Positions 54,538 through 64,000 of a DNA stretch of 64,000 nucleotides are shown here, in pieces. This DNA comes from Pseudooceanicola sp. (lineage in GTDB: Bacteria > Pseudomonadota > Alphaproteobacteria > Rhodobacterales > Rhodobacteraceae): positions 49,420-113,419 of the forward strand of contig PAPR01000065.1 of assembly GCA_002709085.1 (NCBI GenBank). The letters are read 5' to 3'. The notes under the pieces are model-generated. The model did no database searches, was not told the DNA's origin, and worked only from the letters and a program-made list of their open reading frames with translations. Both the position numbers and the translations under genes were made by a program. The first letter of the stretch is position 1, and the number at the start of each line of letters is the position of its first letter.

Positions 54538-56010
54538 ATGTCACCCATCTGGACCCTTCTCTTTGTCGTCGCGCTCGCCGCGATCGGCTATGGTGCCGGT
54601 CGCGCGCGGGCCATGCGCTCGGCCTCGGGCGACATCCGCAACCTGCATTCGCTGCCCTCCTATTACGGCGCGAACGCCATGCTCTCGGTGCTGGTGCCTG
54701 CGCTCGCCTTGATGGTGATCTGGTTGATCGTGCAACCCATGTTTATCGAAACCCGCGTCCAGCAACATATTCCGCCGCAATCCTACGCGGACAGCGGTGC
54801 GCTGAGCCTGATCATGTCGGACGTGCGCCGTGTCGCCGATGGGCTGACGGTCGCCGTGCGCGAGGGCGTTTTCAGCGTCGATGACGCGGCGGGCCTTAAC
54901 AGCCAAAGCACCGATATCCGCGCGGCCCTTGGGTCTGTCGGTGTCGCGCTTGGCTCGGATGTCGAACCCTATGTGCTGAAGGCCGCGCAGGAGTATCGCG
55001 CGTTGAGCGGAACCGGTCAGACCTTGCGCAGCATCGCGGTGCTGGCATTGGCCCTTGCCGGTCTGATCTGGTCCCTGCGACGGACGAACCGGACATTCCG
55101 CGCGCGCAATGTGGTGGAGCGGGCGCTACTGGCGCTTTTGATCATGGCCGCCTCCATTGCGGTGCTGACGACCCTCGGGATCGTGTTGTCACTGGTCTTT
55201 AACACCGTGGAGTTCTTCAAGCTTTACCCCTGGACAGAGTTCTTCTTTGGCCTGACCTGGGCGCCGTCCTTCGGGGGCGGGTCCGAGCTGGGGATCCTGC
55301 CGCTGTTCTGGGGGACCTTCTACATCTCGCTGATCGCGCTTGCCGTTGCCGTGCCGATTGGCTTGTTCGCCGCCATCTACCTGTCGGAATACGCCTCACC
55401 GGCTGTGCGCGGCTTTGCCAAGCCGATGCTGGAGGTGCTGGCCGGGATCCCGACAATCGTCTACGGCCTTTTTGCGCTGCTGACGGTCGGGCCTGCGCTG
55501 GTCGCGCTTTTTGGACGCGAAGGCACGCTTGGCCTCAACTGGATGAGCGGCGGCACGGCTGTCATGACCGCCGGCCTGGTGATGGGCATCATGTTGATCC
55601 CGTTCATCTCGTCGCTATCGGACGACATTATCAATTCGGTGCCGCAATCGATGCGCGACGGCTCACTCGGCCTTGGCGCGACAAAGTCCGAAACCATCAA
55701 GCAGGTCGTACTGCCCGCCGCCTTGCCCGGCATCGTCGGGGCGATCCTGCTGGCGGCATCGCGCGCCATCGGCGAGACGATGATCGTCGTTTTGGGGGCA
55801 GGGGCCGCGGCCCGCCTGTCGATGAACCCCTTCGAGGCGATGACCACCGTGACGGCCAAGATCGTCAGCCAATTGACCGGGGATGCGGATTTCGCCTCAC
55901 CCGAGGCACTGGTGGCCTTCGCGCTTGGCATGACGCTGTTCGTCATCACGCTCTGCCTCAACATCTTTGCCCTCTGGATCGTGCGCAAATATCGGGAACA
56001 ATACGAATGA
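54538..56010 (+). CDS. pstC: Phosphate ABC transporter permease PstC
   Basis: A 490-residue inner-membrane permease, longer than E. coli PstC (about 320). The N-terminal third has two or three extra hydrophobic segments and a periplasmic stretch (about residues 80-155). The BPD_transp_1 core follows, with 'VPIGLFAAIYLSEYASP', 'LEVLAGIPTIVYGLFALL' and the EAA loop 'MRDGSLGLGATKSETIKQVV'. The extension is common in alphaproteobacterial PstC. It overlaps pstA by four bases. Confidence 0.95.
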   Translation: MSPIWTLLFVVALAAIGYGAGRARAMRSASGDIRNLHSLPSYYGANAMLSVLVPALALMVIWLIVQPMFIETRVQQHIPPQSYADSGALSLIMSDVRRVADGLTVAVREGVFSVDDAAGLNSQSTDIRAALGSVGVALGSDVEPYVLKAAQEYRALSGTGQTLRSIAVLALALAGLIWSLRRTNRTFRARNVVERALLALLIMAASIAVLTTLGIVLSLVFNTVEFFKLYPWTEFFFGLTWAPSFGGGSELGILPLFWGTFYISLIALAVAVPIGLFAAIYLSEYASPAVRGFAKPMLEVLAGIPTIVYGLFALLTVGPALVALFGREGTLGLNWMSGGTAVMTAGLVMGIMLIPFISSLSDDIINSVPQSMRDGSLGLGATKSETIKQVVLPAALPGIVGAILLAASRAIGETMIVVLGAGAAARLSMNPFEAMTTVTAKIVSQLTGDADFASPEALVAFALGMTLFVITLCLNIFALWIVRKYREQYE

Positions 56011-57377
56011 CCGACGCCTCAATTCCATCCGCTTCTGTACCTGACGGGGCGCCGTCCGGTCGATCTTCGTCACTGCTGACGCTGGACGGTCGCGTGCGCC
56101 GTCGCAACGCCGCTGAACGACGTTTCCGCATGTATGGAATCGGCGCGGTCGCCATCGGGTTGATCTTCCTGGCCTTGCTGTTGGTCGCGATCGTTCGCAA
56201 CGGCGGACCAGCTTTCACCCAGACCTTCATCACCGTGCCGATCGAGTTGGTCGAGGCAAAGCTCGACAAGACCGGCAACCGCGACCTTGATGAGATCAAG
56301 AAGGTCTCGACCTTCGGATACAAGCCACTGGTGGTTGACGGATTGTCTGTTCTGCTCACACGAAATGGCATCGATAACGTACTGACAAAGCGTAAGGATA
56401 TCGCGAAGCTCATCTCCGCCTCCGCAGTGGGGCAGATCCGGGACCATGTGGTCGCAAACCCCGATCAAATCGGACAGACCGTAGAGTTTCGCCTGCTGGC
56501 CTCCTCGCGCGTCGACGGCTATTTCAAGGGCCGGGTGAGCCGCGAAAGCCTCGCGAGGGACAAGAACCTTGACGCCGCGCACCTCGATATTGCCGATGCA
56601 CTGATGGCGCGCGGCGCGCTCGACCGGGCCTTCAACTGGAATTTCATCCTGGGCGCGGATGCGTCGGAATCTCGTCCCGAACAGGCGGGGATCGGGGTCT
56701 CCATGCTGGGGTCGTTCTTCATGATGCTGGTGGTGCTGGCATTGGCGCTGCCCATCGGGGTTGCGACGTCGATCTACCTTGAGGAATTCGCGCCGCAGAA
56801 CCGCTGGACCGACCTGATCGAGGTAAATATCTCGAACCTCGCCGCCGTGCCCTCTATCGTCTTTGGCATCCTCGGGCTTGCCGTCTTCATCCAGTTCGCA
56901 GAGCTGCCCCAGTCGGCTCCGCTGGTCGGGGGGCTGGTGCTGACACTGATGACGCTGCCTACGATCATCATCTCGACGCGCGCGTCCCTAAAGGCGGTGC
57001 CGCCGTCGATCCGTGACGCGGCTCTCGGGGTCGGCGCCTCCAAGATGCAATCGGTCTTTCACCATGTGCTGCCGCTCGCCATGCCGGGCATCCTGACGGG
57101 GACGATCATTGGTCTGGCACAGGCGCTCGGTGAGACTGCGCCGCTGTTGCTGATCGGGATGGTGGGTTACATCGCCTCCAATCCGCCAGACGGGATCGCC
57201 AGCGGGTTTCTCGATCCGAATTCGGCCATGCCGGCGCAGATCTACGAATGGGCCAAGCGCGCGGACCCGGCTTATTATGAACGGGCGTGGGGCGGAATCA
57301 TCATCCTGCTGCTGTTTCTGATGAGCATGAATATCATCGCCATCCTTCTGCGCCGTCGCTTTGAACGCCGCTGGTGA
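56007..57377 (+). CDS. pstA: Phosphate ABC transporter permease PstA
   Basis: A 456-residue permease with an N-terminal cytosolic tail, one TM helix (about 48-68), a large periplasmic insert (about 70-220), then the transport core: '[16 protein letters not shown]', '[18 protein letters not shown]' and the EAA loop '[20 protein letters not shown]'. E. coli PstA is about 300 residues; the insert is the extra part. It is coupled to pstC (ATGA). Confidence 0.95.
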   Translation: MTDASIPSASVPDGAPSGRSSSLLTLDGRVRRRNAAERRFRMYGIGAVAIGLIFLALLLVAIVRNGGPAFTQTFITVPIELVEAKLDKTGNRDLDEIKKVSTFGYKPLVVDGLSVLLTRNGIDNVLTKRKDIAKLISASAVGQIRDHVVANPDQIGQTVEFRLLASSRVDGYFKGRVSRESLARDKNLDAAHLDIADALMARGALDRAFNWNFILGADASESRPEQAGIGVSMLGSFFMMLVVLALALPIGVATSIYLEEFAPQNRWTDLIEVNISNLAAVPSIVFGILGLAVFIQFAELPQSAPLVGGLVLTLMTLPTIIISTRASLKAVPPSIRDAALGVGASKMQSVFHHVLPLAMPGILTGTIIGLAQALGETAPLLLIGMVGYIASNPPDGIASGFLDPNSAMPAQIYEWAKRADPAYYERAWGGIIILLLFLMSMNIIAILLRRRFERRW

Positions 57378-57393
57378 AATGGGAGACCGGAAA

Positions 57394-58191
57394 ATGTATG
57401 ACACAGCCGTGACGGAGCAGACCGTGGACCAGACGACAACCAAGATTTCAGCACGAAATGTGCAGGTCCACTATGCGGATACCCACGCGATCCGCGATGT
57501 GGACGTCAAGATAGAGGACAAGACCGTCACCGCCTTTATCGGCCCCTCGGGATGCGGCAAGTCGACCTTCCTGCGCACGCTCAACCGGATGAACGACACC
57601 ATCGATATTTGCCGGGTGCAGGGCGAAATCCTTCTGGATGGTGAGAATATCTACGACCCGAAGGTCGACCCCGTGCAATTGCGCGCCAAGGTCGGCATGG
57701 TATTCCAAAAACCCAACCCCTTTCCAAAGTCGATCTACGACAATATCGCCTATGGACCAAGGATCCACGGATTGGCCAAGAACAAGGCGGATCTGGATGT
57801 TATCGTTGAGAAATCCCTGCGTCGCGGGGCGATCTGGAACGAGGTCAAGGACCGGCTGCATGCGCCGGGCACCGGGCTCTCGGGCGGGCAGCAGCAACGT
57901 CTGTGTATCGCGCGCGCCGTGGCGACCGAGCCCGAGGTTCTGTTGATGGACGAGCCTTGTTCCGCGCTCGACCCGATTGCCACCGGACAGGTCGAAGAAC
58001 TGATCGACGAGCTGCGCAAGAATTACTGCGTGGTGATCGTTACGCATTCGATGCAACAGGCCGCACGGGTCAGTCAAAAGACCGCCTTCTTCCACCTTGG
58101 TAATCTCGTGGAATACGGCGATACCGGGGAAATCTTTACCAACCCGATCGACCCACGCACCGAAAGCTATATCACCGGCCGCATCGGCTGA
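57394..58191 (+). CDS. pstB: Phosphate ABC transporter ATP-binding protein PstB
   Basis: A 265-residue ABC ATPase with Walker A '[19 protein letters not shown]', Q-loop '[19 protein letters not shown]', signature '[14 protein letters not shown]' and Walker B '[13 protein letters not shown]'. These blocks are specific for PstB. The ATG at 57394 has GGAG about 9 bases upstream; an earlier ATG at 57361 lies within pstA. Confidence 0.97.
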   Translation: MYDTAVTEQTVDQTTTKISARNVQVHYADTHAIRDVDVKIEDKTVTAFIGPSGCGKSTFLRTLNRMNDTIDICRVQGEILLDGENIYDPKVDPVQLRAKVGMVFQKPNPFPKSIYDNIAYGPRIHGLAKNKADLDVIVEKSLRRGAIWNEVKDRLHAPGTGLSGGQQQRLCIARAVATEPEVLLMDEPCSALDPIATGQVEELIDELRKNYCVVIVTHSMQQAARVSQKTAFFHLGNLVEYGDTGEIFTNPIDPRTESYITGRIG

Positions 58192-58216
58192 ACCGATCCC
58201 GTCCACGGAGAACACC

Positions 58217-58933
58217 ATGGCAGAGCAACATATCGCATCCGCCTTCGACCGCGACCTCGAAGGTATCCAGGCCAAGATCATGAAGATGGGCGGATTGGTC
58301 GAAGCCGCTATCCTGGACGCCGCCCAGTCGCTGGAGACTCGTGACGTGGAGCTGGCCGAACAGGTCAGGGCAGGGGACAAGGCCATCGATGCGCTGGAAG
58401 AGATGATCACCGAAGACGCGGCCCGTGTCATTGCCCTGCGCGCGCCCACGGCGGGAGATCTGCGCATCGTGCTGTCGGTGATGAAGATTTCCGGCAACCT
58501 CGAACGCATTGGCGATTATGCGAAAAACATGGCCAAACGGACCTCTATACTGGCCGAGATGACGCCGATTGACGGCTCTCCCACAGCCCTGAGGCGAATG
58601 GCGCGTGAGGTCAACGAGATGTTGAAGGACGCGCTCGACAGCTACATCCAGCGCGATGTGGCCAAGGCGCGTGACGTGATCAACCGCGATGGCGACGTCG
58701 ATCAGATGTATAACGCCCTTTTTCGCGAATTCCTGACCTTCATGATGGAAGACCCTCGCAACATCACACCCTGCATGCACTTGCACTTCATGGCCAAGAA
58801 CACCGAACGAATGGGCGATCACGTGACCTCCATCGCCGAGCAGGTCATCTACCTCGTCACCGGCGACACCCCGGAGGAGCCACGCGTCAAACGCGATAAT
58901 ACGTCCACGGACAAATCGCTTGCACCCGACTGA
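58217..58933 (+). CDS. phoU: Phosphate signalling regulator PhoU
   Basis: A 238-residue protein of two three-helix PhoU bundles (about 10-110 and 115-220). Each carries the metal-binding-type motif ('SGNLERIGDYAKNMAKR' and 'AKNTERMGDHVTSIAEQVIY'). It links PstB activity to PhoR and keeps the regulon off when phosphate is ample. Start at 58217 with CGGAG upstream; it lies 25 bases after pstB. Confidence 0.96.
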   Translation: MAEQHIASAFDRDLEGIQAKIMKMGGLVEAAILDAAQSLETRDVELAEQVRAGDKAIDALEEMITEDAARVIALRAPTAGDLRIVLSVMKISGNLERIGDYAKNMAKRTSILAEMTPIDGSPTALRRMAREVNEMLKDALDSYIQRDVAKARDVINRDGDVDQMYNALFREFLTFMMEDPRNITPCMHLHFMAKNTERMGDHVTSIAEQVIYLVTGDTPEEPRVKRDNTSTDKSLAPD

Positions 58934-58946
58934 TCGGAGAGACCAG

Positions 58947-59633
58947 ATGCCCGACCAACCGACCGTCCTGGTCGTCGAAGACGAACCCGCACAACGCGAA
59001 GTTCTGGCCTACAACCTTGAAGCCGAAGGATTTCGCGTCACGCGCGCCGAAAACGGCGAAGAGGCATTGTTGCTGATTCAGGAAGACACGCCCGATATCA
59101 TCGTCTTGGACTGGATGCTGCCGAATGTCTCGGGCATCGAGGTTTGCCGCCAGCTCAAGATGCGTAGTGAAACGCGCGCCGTGCCCATCATCATGCTCTC
59201 GGCGCGCTCCGAAGATGTGGACCGCGTCAGGGGGCTGGAAACCGGCGCCGATGATTACGTGGTCAAACCGTACTCGGTGATCGAACTGATGGCGCGTGTG
59301 CGCGCGCAGCTGCGCCGCACGCGCCCGGCAAGCGTCGGAGAGCGGCTGGAATACGACGGGATCGTGCTGGACAGCGAAACCCATCGGGTGACCCGCGAGG
59401 GCCAGGTGCTAAAGCTTGGCCCGACGGAATTCAGGTTGCTGACGACATTCATGGAGAAACCCGGCAGGGTCTGGAGCCGCGATCAACTTCTCGATCGGGT
59501 CTGGGGCCGCGACATCTATGTCGACACGCGGACCGTAGATGTGCACATCGGCCGCTTGCGAAAAGCGCTGTGCCAATTCGGAGGGGGAGATCCGCTGCGC
59601 ACGGTTCGGGGTGCCGGGTACGCTTTGGGTTGA
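58947..59633 (+). CDS. phoB: Phosphate regulon response regulator PhoB
   Basis: A 228-residue OmpR-type regulator. The receiver has Asp55 in 'IIVLDWMLPNVSG' and 'ADDYVVKPYS'; the winged-helix output (about 130-225) has 'LGPTEFRLLTTFMEKPGRVW' and 'DTRTVDVHIGRLRKAL'. It is activated by PhoR and binds Pho boxes such as that at 53323. It ends the phoR-pstSCAB-phoU-phoB run. GGAGAG precedes the ATG at 58947. Confidence 0.97.
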   Translation: MPDQPTVLVVEDEPAQREVLAYNLEAEGFRVTRAENGEEALLLIQEDTPDIIVLDWMLPNVSGIEVCRQLKMRSETRAVPIIMLSARSEDVDRVRGLETGADDYVVKPYSVIELMARVRAQLRRTRPASVGERLEYDGIVLDSETHRVTREGQVLKLGPTEFRLLTTFMEKPGRVWSRDQLLDRVWGRDIYVDTRTVDVHIGRLRKALCQFGGGDPLRTVRGAGYALG

Positions 59634-59663
59634 TGGGGTGGATATATCCTGCGGTTGCAACGG

Positions 59664-59698
59664 CATAACATTTAACGCATAATTGGTATTATGTTATG
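59664..59698. repeat. Nested AT-rich palindromes after phoB
   Basis: CATAACAT (59664-59671) and ATGTTATG (59691-59698) form an outer 8-bp pair; CATAAT-TGGT-ATTATG (59678-59693) forms an inner, competing 6-bp hairpin. No T-run follows. The surrounding 59640-59860 is unusually AT-rich for this genome and holds no recognisable gene. Confidence 0.5.
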
Positions 59699-59864
59699 AT
59701 TTGAGATGCGGCTACGAAGGTATATGCGAAAAATATTCAGTCTTTTCAAAAGTCTAAGTGCCTAAGTTCTCACATTGCTCGAGCGTCCCATTATTCCACA
59801 GGTTCGAACACCCCCCGTGCACCAATGATAAATCATCCTCCTGGCGACCTGAGTACGCATATGC

Positions 59865-59894
59865 AAAAAAGGTCCGCCCCAAGGGACGGACCTT
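59865..59894 (-). terminator. Terminator of the SH3/DUF1236 gene
   Basis: On the minus strand AAGGTCCGTCCC and GGCGGACCTT pair around a short loop and run into six T. It lies about 30 bases after the stop of the gene at 59924. Confidence 0.85.
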
Positions 59895-59923
59895 CTGGTC
59901 TGTAATGACCTGCAAGTGGCGGC

Positions 59924-60574
59924 TTAGCGCACCACGCGCACGATCTTGCGCTCCTGATCGACCAGAACCGGCGTTCCGTTCAAGTAGGCGTACTGGTAGT
60001 CGCTTTCAGGCACTGCAACGAGGCTGACTTCGGCCGGGATACCCGCACCGACGACGACTTCGCCCTCTACGTAGATCGGATCAAGCGGGTTGGACTGCAC
60101 GTAGGTCACGGTCCGCTCGGGAACGGTCGCGGCACCGGCGACGGCACCAGCTGCCAGTGCACCGGCCACAGCAGCGGGACCACCGATCGCGGACATCGCG
60201 ATAGCACCAGCGGTCAGACCGCCCACGGCGGCGGCACCGGCGCGCTCTTCTTCGTTCATGTCAACGGTCGCGACGTCCAGACGCTCGACGTTTTGGTAAA
60301 CGACGGTCGGCTCGCTGTCGATCGACGCGGTCAGATAAGGGCTGTAGGCCCAGCCCTGCGTGCCTTCAAAGGTCACTTTGCACCATGCGGCGTCCAGAAC
60401 ACATTCCTGAACTTCGACCATGGCTTCGCCCGGGATCACGTTCAGGATCTCGCCGCGCGGATCCGGCATGGAGCGCAGGTTGAGGTCCGTGGTCGCCGTC
60501 GCATTGGTCGCGGCGATGGAAGTGGTTGCAGTCAGAATGGCTGCGGCGCTGAGGCCTGCTATCTTGGCGTACAT
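59924..60574 (-). CDS. Secreted SH3-domain and DUF1236 protein
   Basis: A 216-residue exported protein. After the signal peptide (to about residue 21) comes a bacterial SH3-like domain (about 25-85, 'TDLNLRSMPDPRGEILNVI', 'AWCKVTFEGTQGWAYSPYL'), a Gly/Ala-rich glycine-zipper-like segment (about 112-150) that may insert in membranes, and a C-terminal DUF1236 domain ('VVGAGIPAEVSLVAVPESDY', 'YAYLNGTPVLVDQERKIVR'). The SH3 part may bind peptidoglycan. The function is unknown. It has its own terminator. Confidence 0.85.
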   Translation of the reverse strand: MYAKIAGLSAAAILTATTSIAATNATATTDLNLRSMPDPRGEILNVIPGEAMVEVQECVLDAAWCKVTFEGTQGWAYSPYLTASIDSEPTVVYQNVERLDVATVDMNEEERAGAAAVGGLTAGAIAMSAIGGPAAVAGALAAGAVAGAATVPERTVTYVQSNPLDPIYVEGEVVVGAGIPAEVSLVAVPESDYQYAYLNGTPVLVDQERKIVRVVR

Positions 60575-60811
60575 GTCGTATATCTCCTCTATTTCTCAAC
60601 CACATATCGTGGTAAAGGCGCAAGGCAATGGTGTTTACCTTGCTGCTGGTTGGCCAACGATCCGACGCCGAAATTGGTTCAATTTTTTTTCCGCGGTCGT
60701 GGCGGAATATCGCCAGTCTGAAGGGCATAAGGCCCGATACCACGGCTAGGGCATCCGCTCGCTTGGCCCCGGTTTGCATCCAAGCCCGAGGCGCACATTC
60801 AGCTTAGCACC

Positions 60812-61531
60812 TCAGTCGACCAGAGAGATATTCACCCGGCGGTTCTGCTTGCCCTTGTTCTCGACCTTGCCAATCGCAACGCGGCCGATCTCGGCGGTGC
60901 GCGCCACATGTGTGCCCCCGCAAGGCTGCAGATCGACCTGCGCTGGTCCGTCCCCAATCCGCACGAGACGGATGCGCCCTGCCCCTCGCGGCGGTTGGAC
61001 AGACATGGTCTTGACGAGGCCGGGGTTGGCATCGAGTTCATCCTCGGTGATCCATTCGGCGCTGACGGGCAAATCCTGCGCGATGAGGTCATTCAAAACG
61101 ACCTCCAGCGCGCCCTTGTCCTCGGGTGCGGTCGGCATCACGAAATCGAGGCGACTTTTGTCCGCGCCGATCTGACCGCCGGTGACCGGCAGGGGTATCA
61201 CGACGGTCAGCAGATGAAGCGCTGTGTGCATCCGCATATGACGCAGCCGGACTCCCCAATCTAGGTCCTGCTCAACCTCCGCGCCCTCGGGGGGCGGTGT
61301 CTCATCAGCGGCGGGGATCAGCACGATCTCACCGCCTTGCCCCTTTACCGTCGTGGCGACGACCATGGTCCCTCCGGCCCAGCTTAATCGGCCGCGATCG
61401 CCCGGCTGGCCGCCCGAGGTGGCGTAGAACAGAGATTGATCCAGCACCACACCGCCCTGCTCTGTGATCCGTGTCACGCGGGCCGGGGCTGTCGTGAGAT
61501 AGGTATCGTCCATAAACAGCTGCGTGGTCAT
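60812..61531 (-). CDS. Alanyl-tRNA editing protein AlaX
   Basis: A 239-residue stand-alone editing protein that hydrolyses mischarged (Ser or Gly) tRNA-Ala. It has the zinc-binding pairs 'HMRMHTALHLL' and 'LQPCGGTHVARTAEIG', and 'LFYATSGGQPGDRGRL' at the N-terminus as in the AlaRS editing domain. The start overlaps the stop of the MscS-type gene (ATGA), so the two form an operon. Confidence 0.92.
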   Translation of the reverse strand: MTTQLFMDDTYLTTAPARVTRITEQGGVVLDQSLFYATSGGQPGDRGRLSWAGGTMVVATTVKGQGGEIVLIPAADETPPPEGAEVEQDLDWGVRLRHMRMHTALHLLTVVIPLPVTGGQIGADKSRLDFVMPTAPEDKGALEVVLNDLIAQDLPVSAEWITEDELDANPGLVKTMSVQPPRGAGRIRLVRIGDGPAQVDLQPCGGTHVARTAEIGRVAIGKVENKGKQNRRVNISLVD

Positions 61532-64000
61532 CGTGCTCCGTCCTCTGCTCCCGCTGATCCGTCGGAACCGTCATCGGCGGCGTCCTCGGACCTGTGCAGA
61601 TCCTCGGCCTCCAGATGCTGGCGGCCTTGGGTCTTGCGCGACGTCCGGGTGCGGTCCTCGGGCGCGCGCGCCTCTGCCTCGGCCTTCGTCTCCGCCCGCG
61701 TCGGCGAGCGTGACTGCGCGCCGGACCCGGAGGTCGGGGTGATAGGCTCAGCTTCGTCAGCCCCTGCCCCACTCCTGGGCGGACCGGAGGGGCTACCGCG
61801 CAGTGTCTCGGGATTGCGCAACCAGATGTCGCGCTGGGCAAAGGGTATTTCGATCCCTTCGGCAGCAAAACGCTCCGATATCTGGTGGTTCATCTCGGTC
61901 TGCACATCCAGAATGGCGGTCACGTCGCGCAAGATCGCGCGGATCTCAAAATCGACGCTGTCCGCGCCGAACCCCTTGAACAACACGTAGGGCGGCGGAT
62001 TCAGCAAGACCATCGGTTGCGCTTCTGCGACGTCTTGCAGGAGGGCCTGCACCTTGCGGGTGTCGCTGCCATAGGCCACGCCGACCGGCACGATGATGCG
62101 CCCGACGAGGTTGCCGCGCGTCCAGTTCGTCACCGTTCCGGACACCAGATCGGCGTTGGGCACGATGACATCCGTGCGATCAAACGTCTCGATCCGGGTG
62201 GAGCGGACCGAGATGTCGCGCACGTAACCCATCTGGTCGCCAACCTCGATCCAATCCCCGATAGAGATCGGGCGTTCGATGAACAGGATGATCCCCGAGA
62301 CGAAGTTCGACACGATGTTCTGCAACCCGAACCCAATGCCGAGCGACAGCGCACCGGCAACAAAGGCGAGCGCCGACAGGTCCACCCCAGCCGAGGTCAC
62401 GGCGATCAGCCCAGCGGCAAAGATCCCCAGATATCCGACCCCCGCCGCTACGGCGTTTTGCCCGCCGGGGTCCAGTTTCGTCTTGGGCAAGACCTGTGAG
62501 CGTAGCGCCGTCTGTAGCAATCGAGTGGCGACATAGCAGATGCCGAAAACGATCACGAAAGTCATGAAGTCCGTCGGGCTGACGCGGGTGTCCCCGACGG
62601 TGAAGCCTTCGACGAAACGCGCCCATAATTCGGTGAGGTCAGTGACGCGCGCGCCCCAGATCAGCGCAAAGGCCGGCAACGACGCCACCGCCAATGCAAA
62701 ACCCGCCAGCACGGGGGTCAGCGCCTCGTTCACGCCATCGCGGTTGCGCGTGAAGAGGATGTAGATTTCGTTCACCAGGCGCTGCAGGACCGCCAGCAGC
62801 CCCAGCAACATCAAGGTGGCGATGGTCGGAAAGACCAGCGCCTCGCCCGCGTTGAAATAACCGATCCCCGCAAAGGCCGGCCCGGCAAAGGCCACGACGA
62901 TGACCCCGCGGGACAGGAGCGAGATCACCCGCCCGCGGAAGTCCGTCTCGAACTCCTCAGCGTTGTCGCGCCGCGTTGCCCGCAGCATCAATTGACCCAT
63001 GCGCGCCAAGGCGACACCCGCCAGAACCAGCAGCGGAAAGGTCAGGACGTTGACCACTTCGGGCGACCAATCGAGTTGCCGCGCCATCGCATGTAACGGC
63101 GCGCGCAACAGCAACACGACCCCCAGAAGGGAGGCCAGGAACCGCCCCTGTGTTCGCGCACTACGGTCAAGATCGAGGGGCGAAACAAAGGTCTCGCCCC
63201 GTGGGAAAATCTGTCCGCCCAACCACCGGGCGGCGAAAAAGGCAAAGCCCGCCGCCGGTAACGATTTCGCCAGAACATCGCCGCGTGTGCCCAGCATCTG
63301 CGTCAGTTGCAGCGCCGCCGAGAACAACAGCAGGCCCACCACCGGCAAGATGATTTGGCCGAGCGATACAACCAACCCGGCGAGCCAGCGTTCGGCGGTA
63401 CGTCCACGCTCCTCAACCGAGGTGACGAGCAATTCGACCCAAAGGCGCCCCCGCAAAACCAGAGCGATGGCCAGCAGGAACAACCCGCCGGAGACCGGCA
63501 AATTGCGGCGAAACTCCCCCCGGCTGGTTTCCTTGTCCCAGTTGGTGCGCAGGTCAACTGCGATCCGGTAGAAATAATCGACCACGGCCTCGATCGCCGG
63601 GGGCCAGTTCACCGGGTTCAGCGGTGTCGGCCCCAGTTCGAGCAACTCGCTGGTCTGGCGATCGCGCAGGGTCTGGTCGATCTGCTGGATCAACGCGTCG
63701 GCACGGCTAAAGGCCACCTCTGCGCGCTGCACGGGCGATTTCAACTCATTGAGGCGGGTGTTCAACTCTGCGCGTTGCCGCGCGGTATCGGGAGGCTCTT
63801 CTCCCTCCTCCGGCTTGGCTCCGAGAGCGGCAATCTGGGCGTTTACGGCCGCAATGGGGGCTGTGTTGGCCGCCTCGGCATCCTGGAACTGTTCCCGCCA
63901 ATTGGCGAGTTCAGCGCGCAACGACTCCAACGCCGTGTTGGAGGCCTGCGACGCTTCGACCGCCGCTTCTGCACGCGCGGCGACTGTTTCCCAGGCGTCA
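61528..64000 (-). CDS. MscS-type mechanosensitive channel with DUF3772 domain (partial, N-terminus beyond window)
   Basis: The frame is open to the window edge, so the N-terminus is missing; about 823 residues are seen. In order: a periplasmic coiled-coil/DUF3772 region (about the first 130), some ten or eleven hydrophobic segments, then the MscS core with pore-like 'LAFVAGALSLGIGFGLQNIV' and the beta domain 'ISIGDWIEVGDQMGYVRDIS'. A C-terminal tail rich in Glu, Arg, Thr and Ala (about the last 90) looks disordered. It releases solutes on osmotic downshift. The gene overlaps AlaX. Confidence 0.92.
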   Translation of the reverse strand, partial: DAWETVAARAEAAVEASQASNTALESLRAELANWREQFQDAEAANTAPIAAVNAQIAALGAKPEEGEEPPDTARQRAELNTRLNELKSPVQRAEVAFSRADALIQQIDQTLRDRQTSELLELGPTPLNPVNWPPAIEAVVDYFYRIAVDLRTNWDKETSRGEFRRNLPVSGGLFLLAIALVLRGRLWVELLVTSVEERGRTAERWLAGLVVSLGQIILPVVGLLLFSAALQLTQMLGTRGDVLAKSLPAAGFAFFAARWLGGQIFPRGETFVSPLDLDRSARTQGRFLASLLGVVLLLRAPLHAMARQLDWSPEVVNVLTFPLLVLAGVALARMGQLMLRATRRDNAEEFETDFRGRVISLLSRGVIVVAFAGPAFAGIGYFNAGEALVFPTIATLMLLGLLAVLQRLVNEIYILFTRNRDGVNEALTPVLAGFALAVASLPAFALIWGARVTDLTELWARFVEGFTVGDTRVSPTDFMTFVIVFGICYVATRLLQTALRSQVLPKTKLDPGGQNAVAAGVGYLGIFAAGLIAVTSAGVDLSALAFVAGALSLGIGFGLQNIVSNFVSGIILFIERPISIGDWIEVGDQMGYVRDISVRSTRIETFDRTDVIVPNADLVSGTVTNWTRGNLVGRIIVPVGVAYGSDTRKVQALLQDVAEAQPMVLLNPPPYVLFKGFGADSVDFEIRAILRDVTAILDVQTEMNHQISERFAAEGIEIPFAQRDIWLRNPETLRGSPSGPPRSGAGADEAEPITPTSGSGAQSRSPTRAETKAEAEARAPEDRTRTSRKTQGRQHLEAEDLHRSEDAADDGSDGSAGAEDGAR

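Noticed and set aside
59795..59826. tRNA-like 3' end (GGTTCGAAC ... ACCA)
   Set aside because: The T-stem does not pair and no anticodon or D-arm precedes it; no integrase or att duplicate is nearby.

Overview
The window is a GC-rich, densely coded chromosomal segment of an alphaproteobacterium, most likely of the Rhodobacteraceae/Roseobacter group. The evidence is the gene families (IalB-like protein, class II ribonucleotide reductase NrdJ, an IscR without the usual cysteine cluster ligands, the SufBCD-associated membrane protein, PAS_5 and DUF1236 proteins), an Irr-type iron box, and two exact CtrA-type sites (TTAA-N7-TTAA). No phage, transposase, IS element or CRISPR array was seen. It carries about 60 protein genes, one tRNA-Pro (UGG), one well-supported small-RNA candidate and a three-copy dispersed intergenic repeat. 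The first gene (diacylglycerol kinase family) and the last (MscS-type channel) run off the window.

Layout: 1-9.5 kb is mainly cell envelope: lipid kinase, secreted PRC-barrel protein, pdxA, a minus-strand run of L,D-transpeptidase / LpxD-like acyltransferase / acyl carrier protein / ketoacyl synthase, a Tat-exported DUF882 protein and an IalB-like protein. 9.5-15.6 kb holds the small-RNA candidate, a HerA-like ATPase, the fabI-lysE-gpt operon, pdxH, a double cold-shock protein coupled to a DUF192 protein, and tRNA-Pro. 15.6-20 kb is nrdJ behind a 450-base upstream region with paired NrdR boxes, a CtrA site and mutually exclusive hairpins, one of which would mask the likely ribosome binding site. 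20-27.5 kb holds a YSC84-type lipoprotein, hemB, a SufBCD-associated membrane protein, mfd, and a small HD / unknown / alpha-beta hydrolase operon.

27.5-36.4 kb is an extended Fe-S cluster assembly operon: iscR, a cysteine desulfurase, sufB, three little-known genes, sufC, sufD, two YIP1-family membrane proteins and sufS. It is headed by a palindrome pair that fits iron control by Irr and IscR. sufA, sufE and sufT are not in the run. 36.4-40.5 kb is a signalling unit (hybrid histidine kinase, secreted cysteine-free molybdopterin-fold protein, divergent LuxR-type regulator). 40.7-43 kb is a one-carbon operon (methyl-THF:corrinoid methyltransferase, MetF-like protein, small 'virulence factor' family protein) with a strongly structured leader. 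43-50 kb holds ppx, a dienelactone hydrolase, rlmE, a GlxA-type regulator and a class II DAHP synthase with inverted repeats between the last two, and a PAS protein.

49.9-59.6 kb runs yicC, gmk, a gamma carbonic anhydrase, then the complete phosphate system phoR-pstSCAB-phoU-phoB with a Pho box before pstS and a hairpin after it. The last 4 kb holds an SH3/DUF1236 protein, an AlaX-type editing protein and the MscS channel.

Start codons were chosen by ribosome-binding-site spacing and gene overlap. All family names are from memory of sequence families; no database search was run.
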